Below, piece after piece: positions 1 through 8,578 of a stretch of 64,000 nt of DNA. Both the position numbers and the translations under genes were made by a program. The DNA is from Methanosarcina sp. DH2 (GTDB lineage Archaea > Halobacteriota > Methanosarcinia > Methanosarcinales > Methanosarcinaceae), in the NCBI RefSeq assembly GCF_020804225.1, contig NZ_WJBI01000002.1, positions 312,311 through 376,310 on the forward strand. The letters run 5' to 3'. The notes under the pieces are model-generated. The model was not told the origin of the DNA. It made no database searches and was given only the letters and a program-made list of their open reading frames with translations. Position 1 is the stretch's first letter, and every line of letters begins with the position of its first letter.

Positions 1-230
1 CAATGAGAAAGTTGATGTAATCAAGTTCAGTACATTTAGGCGGATTTATTGCATTCAACTCAAAGATTTTTTTTTTGAATATATTTCTACTATTATATTG
101 AAAACAATATTATTTTAATGTAATCTACAGAAAACAATTCAACTGCGTAAGTCCTATAATGTTAATTTCTCTGACTATTCCCATCAGGTATTCGCATAAT
201 CCGTACGCTCATTCCCTATATTTGTGGTCA

Positions 231-653
231 TCATTGAGGTACAACGGCAATAGCGTCCATTTCTACCAGGAAATCCGGGTTTGCCAATCCCGATACAAAG
301 ACCATGGTAATGGCTGGTGGATCAGATCTTTGACCCCATAATTGCTGGAATGCTTCAAATGCCGGCTGAAGAGGTTGTCCCTGGACTACATACACATTCC
401 ATTTGACGATATGCTCCAGTTCAGCACCGCCAGCTTGCAGTGCCGTTTGCAGATTGGCTAAAACCTGTTCCGTCTGCTTTTTGATGTCGCCTTTTCCGAC
501 GATTGCGCCGGAAGCGTCTACTGCGTCCTGTCCCCCGATGTAAATTGTCTTCATCTGACCGGTTACGACAATTACGTTGGTAAACGCCGGATTCCTGGGT
601 AACCCATCGGGATTTATATACAAAACCTGTCCTTCCTGCATGTGTTCCTTCAC
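231..653 (-). CDS. RidA family (YjgF/L-PSP) protein
   Basis: Cytoplasmic RidA-type protein of 140 residues. Characterised members deaminate reactive enamine/imine intermediates made by PLP enzymes. The compact single domain has the family signs: an early G-Q segment followed by YIGGQ, a helix with L-x-N-L-x-x-A-L-x-A-G-G-A, and a C-terminal stretch ending in D-A-I-A-V-V. The start is GTG at 653; its first two bases are the last two of the VOC stop codon, so the genes are translationally coupled (an internal ATG at 641 is an alternative). It is the last gene of a minus-strand run of bacterial-looking small enzymes. The family is clear; the substrate, or a non-deaminase role, cannot be told. 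Confidence 0.85.
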   Translation of the reverse strand: MKEHMQEGQVLYINPDGLPRNPAFTNVIVVTGQMKTIYIGGQDAVDASGAIVGKGDIKKQTEQVLANLQTALQAGGAELEHIVKWNVYVVQGQPLQPAFEAFQQLWGQRSDPPAITMVFVSGLANPDFLVEMDAIAVVPQ

Positions 654-1183
654 CGTCCTTCATATGCCCGCTTCAGAGCTTCGATGTCGTATTTTTTCAT
701 TCCATAAATTGCAATAATAACCCTATTTGATTTTTCAGGGTCAGGATCATTAAGCATTTCGTCTGCAATAGCAGGTGCAATCTGCCACGAAACGCCATAT
801 TTGTCTTTAAGCCAGCCGCATTGGCTTTTCTCCCCGCCTTCAGACAGCTTTTCCCAGAGCCAGTCTATTTCCTCCTGGCTCTCGCATCTAACGTACAGCG
901 ACATACCCTCACAGAAATTGAAAAAGTCCCCCCCATTAACCGCTTCAATTTCATGTCCATTGAGCAGGAATCTAACGGTTCTTACGCCGCCTGTAGGTCC
1001 GGGTCGAATGTCCTCGGGTAAGTATGAAAGAGCCGCAAGTTCTTCTTTGCTATAGCGAGTAATACTCAGAATTTTTGAATTTTCAAATATAGCAGAGAAA
1101 ATCGAAACGTAGAAATTCACCGCCTCTTCGGCCTGGCGGTTGAAGGTCAAACACGGTGTTATTTTCTGAGTACTTGCTTTCAT
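650..1183 (-). CDS. VOC superfamily protein, PhnB-like
   Basis: A 177-residue protein of the PhnB/3-demethylubiquinone-9 methyltransferase-like branch of the vicinal-oxygen-chelate fold. Visible family features are ITPCLTFNRQAEEAVNFYVSIF near the N terminus (about residues 8-29), a central LNGHEIEAVNGG segment, [11 protein letters not shown], and [15 protein letters not shown] followed by the usual LNDPDPEKSNRV tail. A second, clearly homologous copy lies at 3923-4396, so the cluster contains a duplicated gene. The ATG start at 1183 is unambiguous. The stop overlaps the RidA start. Known members range from glyoxalase-like enzymes to resistance proteins; the reaction is not predictable here. 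Confidence 0.85.
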   Translation of the reverse strand: MKASTQKITPCLTFNRQAEEAVNFYVSIFSAIFENSKILSITRYSKEELAALSYLPEDIRPGPTGGVRTVRFLLNGHEIEAVNGGDFFNFCEGMSLYVRCESQEEIDWLWEKLSEGGEKSQCGWLKDKYGVSWQIAPAIADEMLNDPDPEKSNRVIIAIYGMKKYDIEALKRAYEGR

Positions 1184-1303
1184 AGGGTCTTCTCCCCATC
1201 AGACTGCTTCTTGAAATTTTGCATATTTTAACTACCCCTAAAATTACACAACTTTGTTCTATAATCATTCGCTTCTCTGATCTGTAGAATAAGGTACCCC
1301 TTT

Positions 1304-1876
1304 TTAAGTTTCATAGTGAAGCAAAACGTTTCCGGATTTGAACTTTTTTGTTTCTAAAAGCTTAAGATTTAATTTTTTGACATCCTTAAACAGCGGTTTT
1401 CCTGTTCCCAAAACAACCGGAGTTACCGCCAACAAATATTCATCAATTAATCCTTCATCTGCAAGCTGCTGTACAATTGTGCCACTGCCAAATAACAGGA
1501 TATCAGAACCTTTTTCTCGTTTTAACCTGCTTACCTCTCCTATGACATTACCTTTAACCAGTCTGGTATTCTGCCAGGAAACTTCTTTTAAGGTCTTTGA
1601 AAAAACCACTTTGGTCATTTGATTTAATTCGTTGGCAATAACCCGTGCTTCTTCGGGAGATTCTGGATCAGCAGCTACCTTTGGCCAAAAACTTTCAAAC
1701 AGCTGATATGTCACTCTGCCAAGCAAAACCGTGTCGGGTGAATCCATGCCGGGTTCCCCCATTTCATGTAACGCTTTGTCAAGTTCATGGTCTGCTATGA
1801 ACCAATCGATTTCTCCGTTAGGACCAGCAAAAAAGCCGTCAACAGAAATTCGATTAAACATAATAATTTTTCTCAT
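1304..1876 (-). CDS. RibD C-terminal/dihydrofolate-reductase-like protein
   Basis: A protein of about 190 residues with the DHFR-like fold of the RibD C-terminal domain: RISVDGFFAGPNGEIDWF at the start, LLGRVTYQLFESFWP, a KVVFSKTL strand, then DILLFGSGTIVQQLADEGLIDEY and VLGTGKPLF. These are the usual NADPH-binding core elements of this stand-alone family; most members have no assigned substrate. The ORF also permits an ATG 15 nt upstream (1891), but GGGAG lies only one base before it, whereas the ATG at 1876 has AGGA at a short workable distance and aligns with the paralogue at 5198-5782. The presence of two such reductases in one run points to duplication after arrival. Confidence 0.8.
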   Translation of the reverse strand: MRKIIMFNRISVDGFFAGPNGEIDWFIADHELDKALHEMGEPGMDSPDTVLLGRVTYQLFESFWPKVAADPESPEEARVIANELNQMTKVVFSKTLKEVSWQNTRLVKGNVIGEVSRLKREKGSDILLFGSGTIVQQLADEGLIDEYLLAVTPVVLGTGKPLFKDVKKLNLKLLETKKFKSGNVLLHYET

Positions 1877-1934
1877 AATTCCTGTCCCCATTCTCCCAGA
1901 ACTGTTCTCATCCGGGTTTCAATCAACGAGCGAT

Positions 1935-2411
1935 TTATTTTATCCGGGTTCCGACAAAATCGTAAGCTACGTTTCCGGGATTTTCTTTGCCCGGGTTCGG
2001 TCTCCAGCCGCCAGAGAAGGTATTGCAGTCTTCGCTTATTTTTCCCGTCATTTTTGCCCCTCCTGCAAGATCCGTTGTAATCGTGACGTTCTTGCCCCGG
2101 ACATCATATTTGTATGGGATGGGAATCCCTGCCAGATTGGAATAGACAAGTGAGGGGAAGGCATCGCTCTCCGGATCGTAGTAAATGAGTTCCAGGCTCT
2201 GGATTTTCATGTCCATGAAGTCAGCCTCGAAGTTCTGTTTTAGAAAGAACCCTCCAGGTAGCCACTCAAAAGTAGTCAGTGCAGATACGTTGTCGACTTT
2301 AGAGTCAAGCGTGTGACCTTTTATACTCCACGTACCGACCAATTCATCCAGGCGCTTGAGTGCGGAATCAGGTTCAGGTTGCTGTTCTAACTGCGTGTTG
2401 TTGTTTGAAAT
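1935..2411 (-). CDS. DUF1579-like protein with apparent ATT start
   Basis: About 158 residues. The core (WLPGGFFL, LELIYYDPESDAFPS, a G-K-N-V-T-I-T-T strand, F-S-G-G-W) matches the N-terminal domain of the neighbouring fusion protein at 2575-3903 and resembles DUF1579/lipocalin-like proteins of unknown function. No ATG, GTG or TTG fits the conserved N terminus. The in-frame TTG at 2342 would delete 23 conserved residues. Upstream, GGAG is followed after 8 nt by ATT (2411-2409), and the codons after it align one-for-one with the paralogue that begins with ATG (I-S-N-N-N-T-Q against M-N-K-N-N-T-Q). Either translation begins at ATT or the start was lost and the gene is decaying. Confidence 0.55.
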   Translation of the reverse strand: MSNNNTQLEQQPEPDSALKRLDELVGTWSIKGHTLDSKVDNVSALTTFEWLPGGFFLKQNFEADFMDMKIQSLELIYYDPESDAFPSLVYSNLAGIPIPYKYDVRGKNVTITTDLAGGAKMTGKISEDCNTFSGGWRPNPGKENPGNVAYDFVGTRIK

Positions 2412-2460
2412 GATAATTTCTCCTTCTTTTTTATTTACTACTATACTTCGAAAATTATGA

Positions 2461-2576
2461 ATTCTTGATCTGCAGACTCGTTAATAAATTTAGTAATTAT
2501 GCAGCCGATAAGTTGTATTCTTGATCTGCAGACTCGTTAATAAATTTAGTAATTATGCAGCCGATAAGTTGTATTC
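2461..2576. repeat. 56-bp tandem duplication
   Basis: Two identical 56-bp units (2461-2516 and 2517-2572) plus the first four bases of a third. The array lies between the DUF1579-like gene and the hydrolase fusion, and its last bases run into the fusion's stop codon. The perfect identity implies a recent duplication. The effect is to lengthen the spacer upstream of the DUF1579-like gene. Confidence 0.9.
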
Positions 2577-3903
2577 ACTCAACCTCAGGCATGCGTGAGT
2601 CAAGGAACGCCGTAACAAAGGCAGCCAGCGAGGGAAAGGAGAGAATATTGTAATGCGTTACGCCCGGCAGAATAGCGAGCTGCGCTGTTGGCCGTTTGGA
2701 ACCATCGAGGCCGGCATCCCTTTGACCACCGCCAAATAATGCGAAGAACTCAGTTATATGATCAATACGGACGGCGTCCGCATCCCCAAAAACGATCATC
2801 ATAGGCGACCGAATCGAAGCCACGTCCTTCGACCAGTCATAGTCCTGCCTGATCAGGTCACCTAGTTTAGTAAAGAGCACTTCCCAGTCGGTGTCGGGAT
2901 AGAACTGGTAGAGCAGGGTCTGATTCATTGCTTTTGCAGTCTCGGGACCCATCTGCGCCATAAGCTCCTGAACCTCGGGGTACCATCCATTCTGCTTAAC
3001 AGGAGCTGAGATAATCACAAGTTTGCGAACTAGGTCAGGGTGGCGGATGGCTGTCTGCAGAGCTACGCCTGCGCCAAGAGAGTAGCCCATGATATCGGCT
3101 CTTTCGATGTCGAGGTGCTTCGTCAACGCCGCGATATCGTCAGCCATCGACTCGAAGCTGAGCGGCCGGTCGATGTCAGCCGTCCTCCCGTGAGCCTGCA
3201 AATGGACTGCAACGACCTGCCTGTTTTCTGCGAGTATTGGCAGGATCGGACCAAACATTTCGCTCGCACCAACACCGCCATGAAGCAGGATCAGTGGTTT
3301 GCCAGTTCCATGTATCTCATAATAAATGTTGAGACCGTTAACGAAAGCATAGTTGCCTGTGGCTTCTCTATCCGGGTGTTCAGGCTTTTTTTCCCTGTTT
3401 TTTGAGGTGGAACCGGTATCAAACGGGTGTGCCATGAGATCTTTCACTCTGGTTAACTTCACCTCCATCCAGGGTGACCAGTTCGAGCCATCACTTAACC
3501 GCTCCCAGCTGGCCGTTATAATATTATTGTTGTCGCTGAACGTAACCGTGGAGCGCTCCGATTCTCCAATGAATATCCAGTCACCGTTACGTACAATCGC
3601 CTGAGATGTACCGGAATTGCCCTTGTTGTCAAAATAGCGCATTGGATAGATATTGCTCGAAGCATCATAGCCGATGATTTCAACGGACTTGACCTCCTCG
3701 TCTCCCATACGCACATCCACGCGGTGAATAAGGAAAAACCCGCCGGGCAGCCACTCATAGATATCCGTTCCAATTATCTTAACGGCAGGGTTAGACGGTG
3801 TTGCTCTAAGCTGGCCTTCCGTGTTCCACTTGCCGACAAAGACATTCAAGCACTTGAGTGCTAGATCTGGCTCGGGTGGCTTCTGTGTATTGTTCTTATT
3901 CAT
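2575..3903 (-). CDS. DUF1579-like domain fused to alpha/beta hydrolase
   Basis: A 442-residue two-domain protein. Residues 1 to about 155 form a DUF1579/lipocalin-like domain (WNTEGQL, WLPGGFFLIHRVDV, VEIIGYDASS, ITASWERL). After a charged linker, residues about 185-440 are an alpha/beta hydrolase: LILLHGGVGAS (oxyanion-hole region), GYSLGAG (Ser nucleophile elbow), IVFGDADAV (acid) and GVTHYN (catalytic His). It is a soluble serine hydrolase with unknown substrate. The ATG start is at 3903. The N-terminal half is paralogous to the gene at 1935-2411 and to the N-terminal segment of the ORF at 3923-4699, so this domain has been copied and fused repeatedly within the cluster. Confidence 0.8.
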   Translation of the reverse strand: MNKNNTQKPPEPDLALKCLNVFVGKWNTEGQLRATPSNPAVKIIGTDIYEWLPGGFFLIHRVDVRMGDEEVKSVEIIGYDASSNIYPMRYFDNKGNSGTSQAIVRNGDWIFIGESERSTVTFSDNNNIITASWERLSDGSNWSPWMEVKLTRVKDLMAHPFDTGSTSKNREKKPEHPDREATGNYAFVNGLNIYYEIHGTGKPLILLHGGVGASEMFGPILPILAENRQVVAVHLQAHGRTADIDRPLSFESMADDIAALTKHLDIERADIMGYSLGAGVALQTAIRHPDLVRKLVIISAPVKQNGWYPEVQELMAQMGPETAKAMNQTLLYQFYPDTDWEVLFTKLGDLIRQDYDWSKDVASIRSPMMIVFGDADAVRIDHITEFFALFGGGQRDAGLDGSKRPTAQLAILPGVTHYNILSFPSLAAFVTAFLDSRMPEVE

Positions 3904-3922
3904 ATTCTATTATCCTTTCAGA

Positions 3923-4699
3923 TTATTGTCCCTCATATGCCTGCTTTAATTTTTTTATATCAATTTTATCCATCTGAAGCATAACTTTCATAACTCTTTG
4001 TGATTTTTTAGAGTCAGGATCATTTAACAGCTCGCCCAAAAAGGTTGGTACAATTTGCCATGACATGCCGTATTTATCTTTAAGCCAGCCGATTCTTTGT
4101 TTTTCTCCGCCCTCGGAGAGCTTCTCCCATAGATCATCTACTTCCTCTTGGGCCTCGCAGCTCACAAACAAAGATATGGCTTCAGCGAAGGTGAACTGTG
4201 GACCGCCGTTTAACGCAATGAATTCCTGTCCGTCGAGCTGGAATGTCACGAACATTGCCGTTCCTTTCTGTCCGGGCCCTGCTTCTCCATAGTGCGTAAT
4301 GCTAACAGCCTTTGAATTTTCAAAAACTGATGTATAAAAATTCATTGCCTCCTCAGCTTTACCATCGAACAACAAGCATGAGGTGATTTTTTGCATATGT
4401 GTCTCCCGGTTGCCTTTAGTTACGCGAGTCGTAGTATACTCGTAGCCACCCGTTTTACCATCGCCTTCCAGCCATTGCCAGCGGCCTTTAATGGTATTTC
4501 CATCCTTGCTGAACGTCCCCCGGCTAAAATTGTCCGAACCTTTGTCTCCGAACCAGTAATACAGGGTATCGCCTTCGAGGTCGTAGGTATATGTAAAATT
4601 ACCACCGTTAATTTCCATTAAATGCGAACGCAGTGTCCGGGTATCTTCGTCAAAGCCGGTATATTCGATGCCCTTATGCCTTTTGCCATCATAAATCAA
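3923..4699 (-). CDS. VOC/PhnB-like protein with truncated DUF1579-like N-terminus
   Basis: An open frame of 258 codons. The last 157 or so are a PhnB-like VOC domain ([49 protein letters not shown]) homologous to 650-1183. The first hundred or so match only the C-terminal half of the DUF1579-like domain seen in the two upstream paralogues, with no N-terminal half. This frame opens at a TTG directly after a TAA at 4702-4704. An ATG at 4396 with GGGAG seven bases upstream is probably where the VOC protein really starts. The likeliest reading is a functional VOC gene (3923-4396) preceded in frame by a decayed DUF1579 remnant; a genuine fusion is possible. Confidence 0.7.
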   Translation of the reverse strand: MIYDGKRHKGIEYTGFDEDTRTLRSHLMEINGGNFTYTYDLEGDTLYYWFGDKGSDNFSRGTFSKDGNTIKGRWQWLEGDGKTGGYEYTTTRVTKGNRETHMQKITSCLLFDGKAEEAMNFYTSVFENSKAVSITHYGEAGPGQKGTAMFVTFQLDGQEFIALNGGPQFTFAEAISLFVSCEAQEEVDDLWEKLSEGGEKQRIGWLKDKYGMSWQIVPTFLGELLNDPDSKKSQRVMKVMLQMDKIDIKKLKQAYEGQ

Positions 4700-4709
4700 A
4701 TCTTAACTT

Positions 4710-5201
4710 TTATTTTTTCATCTTTTCCAATAGCTCATCGAGACGGTCATACGAATCATTAACCCCTTCTTCCATGCCTGACTGGAGCATCCCGTCACGA
4801 TCCTCAACCGTCTGGAAGACAGATTGAGATGTTAATTTTGTCCTGTCACCCGGCAATGCTTCAAATCTCGCTGTTTCGAGGATGACATGCCCTTTTTCCG
4901 GAAGCCCTTCAAATTCAAATGTGCCAATAATTCGTTCAGGTGCTAAGACTTCATGATTCACACCATGAAATGCATACTCATTGCCATCCGGGTCTTTTTG
5001 GATGTAGCGCCATGAACCTCCGTTTCTTGGCTCAAATGTCTCAAGCGTCATTACAAGTTCACGAGGCCCAAGCCATTGTGCATAAAGCTTCGGGTCGGTA
5101 AATGCTTTAAACACAATCTCACGCGGTGAATCAAATTCCCTTTCAATGATAATCTCCTGTTTCCCAGGTTCAGCTGTAATCTTAGTAAGCTTATTTGTCA
5201 T
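4710..5201 (-). CDS. AHSA1/SRPBCC domain protein
   Basis: A 163-residue START/Bet v 1-like protein of the AHSA1 family (related to activator of Hsp90 ATPase 1). Family landmarks are [30 protein letters not shown], the [13 protein letters not shown] strand, and a C-terminal helix carrying [22 protein letters not shown]. Archaeal and bacterial members bind hydrophobic ligands; no ligand is assigned here. The ATG at 5201 overlaps the stop of the upstream reductase by four bases (ATGA), indicating an operon. In bacteria, such genes commonly travel with PhnB-like and RibD-C proteins, as here. Confidence 0.85.
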   Translation of the reverse strand: MTNKLTKITAEPGKQEIIIEREFDSPREIVFKAFTDPKLYAQWLGPRELVMTLETFEPRNGGSWRYIQKDPDGNEYAFHGVNHEVLAPERIIGTFEFEGLPEKGHVILETARFEALPGDRTKLTSQSVFQTVEDRDGMLQSGMEEGVNDSYDRLDELLEKMKK

Positions 5202-5782
5202 GCTTTAATCGCCTCCTTTGAGTCAGACTGATAGTGAAGCAGAAAGACGCCGTTGCTGAACGCCTTTGTTCTTATAAGCTTCATCTTATGCCTGTCATTC
5301 AGGTCTTTGAACAGGGACTTTCCTCTGCCCAAGACGACAGGATTAACAAAAAGGTAATATTCGTCAATTAAACCAAGATTCATGAAAGCTGACACAATGC
5401 TACCACTACCGTATATCACCATGTTTTTTCCGGGCTGCTTTTTCATTTTAAGAATTTCTTCCGGTGTAATTTCTTTAACTAGCCTCACATTGTTCCATTT
5501 TCCCCACTCAACTTTCTTAAGCGCCCTTGAAAAAACAATTTTGGGTAAATTATTCATCTTGTCAATGATTATTGGGTCTTCCGTAGGCGGAGAAGCGGAT
5601 GGCCAGTAACTTGCCATTAGTTCATAGGTTACCCGTCCGAATAGAAGCGTGTCCGCGGTACTTATCAGATCGATGGCAGATTGCGCCATTTCTTCATTCC
5701 AGAAAAACCAGTCTATCTCCCCATCCTGTCCCGCAAAGTAGCCATCGAGCGTTATCATTTCCGAGGCAATTATTCTTTTCAC
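5198..5782 (-). CDS. RibD C-terminal/dihydrofolate-reductase-like protein (second copy)
   Basis: About 194 residues, paralogous to 1304-1876: [70 protein letters not shown] and VLGRGKSLF. It has the DHFR-like fold of RibD-C with NADPH as the expected cofactor; the substrate is unknown. The GTG start at 5782 is chosen because GGGGAG lies six bases upstream and the protein then aligns with its paralogue; the longer frame opens at a TTG (5815) with no ribosome site. It is the first gene of the minus-strand run and overlaps the AHSA1 gene by four bases. Confidence 0.8.
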   Translation of the reverse strand: MKRIIASEMITLDGYFAGQDGEIDWFFWNEEMAQSAIDLISTADTLLFGRVTYELMASYWPSASPPTEDPIIIDKMNNLPKIVFSRALKKVEWGKWNNVRLVKEITPEEILKMKKQPGKNMVIYGSGSIVSAFMNLGLIDEYYLFVNPVVLGRGKSLFKDLNDRHKMKLIRTKAFSNGVFLLHYQSDSKEAIKA

Positions 5783-6006
5783 TTTTCTCCCCTCAAAAAC
5801 TTTGACTTTTGACAATCGTATTAGAATTTGTGACTGCGCATTAACAGTTATGCAAGTAATTCTGGCTCAAGAAGTAACCCGGTTCCGTCTGATTCTCTGA
5901 GCGAGACAACTGTTAACCGTTTGAATCCCCTCTGTCATGCCCCTTTTTTAACGAAATCTGAATTGTCCGTACAAACGTGAAGAACTTTCTCCGGTAGCCT
6001 ACAAAT

Positions 6007-6136
6007 ATGTTATTCAGTTATGTTATTCAATTATGTTATTCAATTATGTTATTCAATTATGTTATTCAGTTATGTTATTCAGTTATGTTATTCAGTTATG
6101 TTATTCAGTTATGTTATTCAGTTATGTTATTCAGTT
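6007..6136. repeat. Ten-copy 13-bp tandem repeat
   Basis: Ten consecutive 13-bp units (atgttattcagtt or ...caatt) in the 547-bp gap between the divergent genes at 5782 and 6330. Units 2, 3 and 4 share the a-for-g variant, so neighbouring copies resemble each other, as expected from slippage or unequal exchange. Because 13 is not a multiple of three, the open frame that happens to run through it is not credible as a gene. Nothing else is recognised in 5783-6329 apart from AT-rich promoter-like sequence. Confidence 0.95.
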
Positions 6137-6329
6137 TTTCCGCCATTATCCCCAAAATAATTCCCTTATCAAGATATATAGTTCTCAAATTTATATGTAA
6201 TTTTGAAATTTAATTAAAATGATGTTTACAGTTAAGAGAATGTTTACTTTACATCCCGACTGAAAAAAACAAGTTTAAGTTGATCTAACACCATACAGAT
6301 AAAGAAAAATAACAAAAAAGGGTTTTAAT

Positions 6330-7019
6330 GTGAATTCAGATGATAAACCTTCAGGGAACAAACGGTCCGATGCAGATCCAGGTGGCAAAATTTCAGGGGA
6401 GGAGAAGTCCAGAGAAACTTTCGTTCCCGATCCTTTGCCCCTCGAAGCCCTTTACCACAGGTATGGGATTGAACGAAGCCACGCCGACAATGTGGCACGA
6501 AATGTGCTCGAGCTTTTTGATATCCTTGCTCCTGTCCACCGTCTTGGCCTTGAATTCCGGAAGCTCTTGGAAATAGCAGCTCTTGTTCATGATGTAGGGG
6601 TCGCTACGGACCTTAAAAACCACCATCGGGCAGGAAGAGATATCCTGCTCCTGCACCCGCCTTCGGAGCTGCCTGAACGGCTCTGGCCTGTTGTTGCCTG
6701 GACGGCTTTCCTGCACAAAAAGAATATCGGAGAAAAAAAGCTCAGTAGACTTAATGAGAAAAGCTTCGGAAACATGCCTGAAGACCTGCAGGAACTTACC
6801 CTGAAAGTTGCTGCCCTTGTCAGGCTTGCCGATGCCCTGGACTACAGCAGGATGGAGAGCAGGCTCGGAAAAGTCACATCCGGGAAAAAAAGTTTCAGGT
6901 TTGAAATAGAAGGTGAGGGAGCTGCAATTGATGCGGAAAGAATGGACAAGAAAGGGGATCTCTGGCATCTGCTCTACGATACGGAACTTGAGTTCAGGCC
7001 CCAATCGCATAAATCATGA
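6330..7019 (+). CDS. HD-domain protein related to Ppx/GppA C-terminal domain
   Basis: A 229-residue cytoplasmic protein. After a polar 30-residue N terminus comes an HD-type metal-dependent phosphohydrolase domain resembling the HD part of exopolyphosphatase/GppA proteins: an H in SHADNVARNVLELFD, the L-V-H-D-V-G motif, N-H-H-R-A-G-R-D-I-L, H-K-K-N-I-G-E-K, and A-L-V-R-L-A-D-A-L-D-Y-S-R. The actin-like phosphatase half of Ppx is absent, so it may act on nucleotides or on a separate Ppx subunit; this is inference. The start is GTG at 6330; the ATG two bases earlier is followed immediately by TGA. It lies 103 bp upstream of the phosphoglycerate mutase on the same strand. Confidence 0.75.
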   Translation: MNSDDKPSGNKRSDADPGGKISGEEKSRETFVPDPLPLEALYHRYGIERSHADNVARNVLELFDILAPVHRLGLEFRKLLEIAALVHDVGVATDLKNHHRAGRDILLLHPPSELPERLWPVVAWTAFLHKKNIGEKKLSRLNEKSFGNMPEDLQELTLKVAALVRLADALDYSRMESRLGKVTSGKKSFRFEIEGEGAAIDAERMDKKGDLWHLLYDTELEFRPQSHKS

Positions 7020-7122
7020 GTATTTAAATCAAAGAGTCACGCCTTAAAGTCATACTTTAAAACCATAACTTAAAGCCACTTTTTAAAAAATAAGCATTAA
7101 TTCCTGGGATTGGAAGATCTGG

Positions 7123-7869
7123 ATGAGTTACCTGATACTTGTACGACATGGGGAATCCGGCTGGAACGTTGACGGCAGATTTGGAGGCTGGGTTGACGTC
7201 CCACTAACAGGGAAAGGGATAGAAGAATCCCTGCTCTGTGCTGCCGAAATTGAAAAGATCGGGCTGGACCTTGCTTTTACTTCAAAGCTGGTCCGGGCGC
7301 AGGAAACCCTCTTTCTTATCCTCTCTAAGCAGAAGAAGATCGGAGTCTTTGTCCATGAAGCAGCCGGCTCAGAGGAGGACAGGGCAGAAAGCGGAGCCGA
7401 AGCCGGGATGGACAAAAAAGAAAACCAGTATTCATATCCCCCGAAAACCGAAAAAAACCTGATCCCGATCTATTCCAGTGAAGCCTTAAATGAGCGTTAT
7501 TACGGGATATTGCAGGGAAGGAAAAAGGACAAAATGAAAGAGAAATACGGGGAAGAACAGATCCTTCACTGGTGCCGGAGTTACGACGAAGGGCCTCCTG
7601 AAGGAGAGAGCCTCAAAGACATCTATAGACGTGCAGTCCCGTATTTCGAAAGGGAGATATCCCCTCCCCTTCGGGAAGGAAAAAATGTAATAGTCTGTGC
7701 CCATCAGAACAGCTTGAGAGCGCTGATTAAGCATATCGAAGGAATTTCCAATGAAGACATCCGCAAAGTAAGACTGGCAAATGCAAGGCCCGTAATCTAC
7801 ACACTTTTCGGAGGCGGGCTGGTCAGGGAAAATGCTGAAATGGATCCGTCGGTGAAAAGGGACTTCTGA
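7123..7869 (+). CDS. gpmA: 2,3-bisphosphoglycerate-dependent phosphoglycerate mutase
   Basis: Interconverts 3- and 2-phosphoglycerate in glycolysis/gluconeogenesis. The phospho-acceptor motif LVRHGESGWN (R8, H9) opens the protein, followed by R-F-G-G-W-V-D-V-P-L-T-G-K-G. Later come L-N-E-R-Y-Y-G-x-L-Q-G, W-x-R-S-Y-D-E-G-P-P-E-G-E-S-L, and the second histidine in V-I-V-C-A-H-Q-N-S-L-R-A-L. All catalytic elements expected of dPGM are present. At 248 residues it carries a low-complexity acidic insertion (about residues 77-113) before LNERYYG, longer than in standard dPGMs. Methanogens usually use the cofactor-independent enzyme, so a dPGM here may be redundant or acquired. The start is ATG at 7123. 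Confidence 0.88.
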   Translation: MSYLILVRHGESGWNVDGRFGGWVDVPLTGKGIEESLLCAAEIEKIGLDLAFTSKLVRAQETLFLILSKQKKIGVFVHEAAGSEEDRAESGAEAGMDKKENQYSYPPKTEKNLIPIYSSEALNERYYGILQGRKKDKMKEKYGEEQILHWCRSYDEGPPEGESLKDIYRRAVPYFEREISPPLREGKNVIVCAHQNSLRALIKHIEGISNEDIRKVRLANARPVIYTLFGGGLVRENAEMDPSVKRDF

Positions 7870-7957
7870 ACTCTCTTTGAGCTCTTGCTGAGTTCTTTTT
7901 TTAGAGCCCCCCTGATTCTTGCCGGAAAAGCATTTACAGGCATCTATTTTCAGGCAT

Positions 7958-8578
7958 TTATATGTAGCCAAGCGGCAGAATATAAAGAGGCTCTTCATTT
8001 GCAGGTAGTTTAAGGACTTTTTTTACCTCTTCATCGTCAAAAGCCCCTACGGCACAGGTGCCTATCCCGAGTTCCACGCCCAGCAGGTAAACGTTCTGGG
8101 CTGCGTGTCCGGCTTCCATATCTGCGTAACGGATGCCTCTTTTTCCGTATTTGCTCGTTATACGCGGGTAGACTGCGGAGATTATAAGTGAGACGGGAGC
8201 CTGTCTGACCATAGGCTGGGAAAGGGCTGCTCTTGAGAGCCTTTCTCTCATATCGCCAGGGATTTCCTGCGTAAGGGTATGTTCTTCTGCAATGTACCTG
8301 TAAATTCCGGGCTCAAACCCATTTCCCTCTCCGATAACAGCGTGGATCTCAAGGGGATAAAGCGCACCTGCAGAAGGAGATGTCCTTAACCCTTCCTTTG
8401 AACTTATCCCCTGGGCTGCCCAGAGAAAACGGGAAATTACCGTTTCGGACAGGTCTCTTTCAGCATATCTACGTACTGATCTTCGCTTTGCAAGCAGTTC
8501 TTCGATCCGATTGCCTGAAATTCCCGGTTCAGGCAGCTTAACCCTCATAGGCAGGTCTGCAGGATTCCTGTTTACCAT
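7958..8578 (-). CDS. SagB/ThcOx-type nitroreductase-family oxidoreductase
   Basis: A 206-residue FMN-dependent nitroreductase-fold protein. Key features are R-R-S-V-R-R-Y (FMN phosphate contact), L-W-A-A-Q-G-I, R-T-S-P-S-A-G-A-L-Y-P-L-E (the SagB-type signature), an N-V-Y-L-L-G-V-E-L-G-I-G-T-C-A-V-G-A-F segment and a C-terminal L-Y-I-L-P-L-G-Y. SagB relatives oxidise thiazolines/oxazolines in peptide maturation, but many archaeal stand-alone copies have unknown substrates, and no cyclodehydratase is nearby. The ATG at 8578 is preceded by GGGGGA. It is convergent with gpmA, with a 90-bp gap. Confidence 0.8.
   Translation of the reverse strand: MVNRNPADLPMRVKLPEPGISGNRIEELLAKRRSVRRYAERDLSETVISRFLWAAQGISSKEGLRTSPSAGALYPLEIHAVIGEGNGFEPGIYRYIAEEHTLTQEIPGDMRERLSRAALSQPMVRQAPVSLIISAVYPRITSKYGKRGIRYADMEAGHAAQNVYLLGVELGIGTCAVGAFDDEEVKKVLKLPANEEPLYILPLGYI

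Noticed and set aside
6007-6213. Hydrophobic 68-codon frame
   Set aside because: Created by the 13-bp tandem repeat; no ribosome site and no start other than repeat-derived ATGs.
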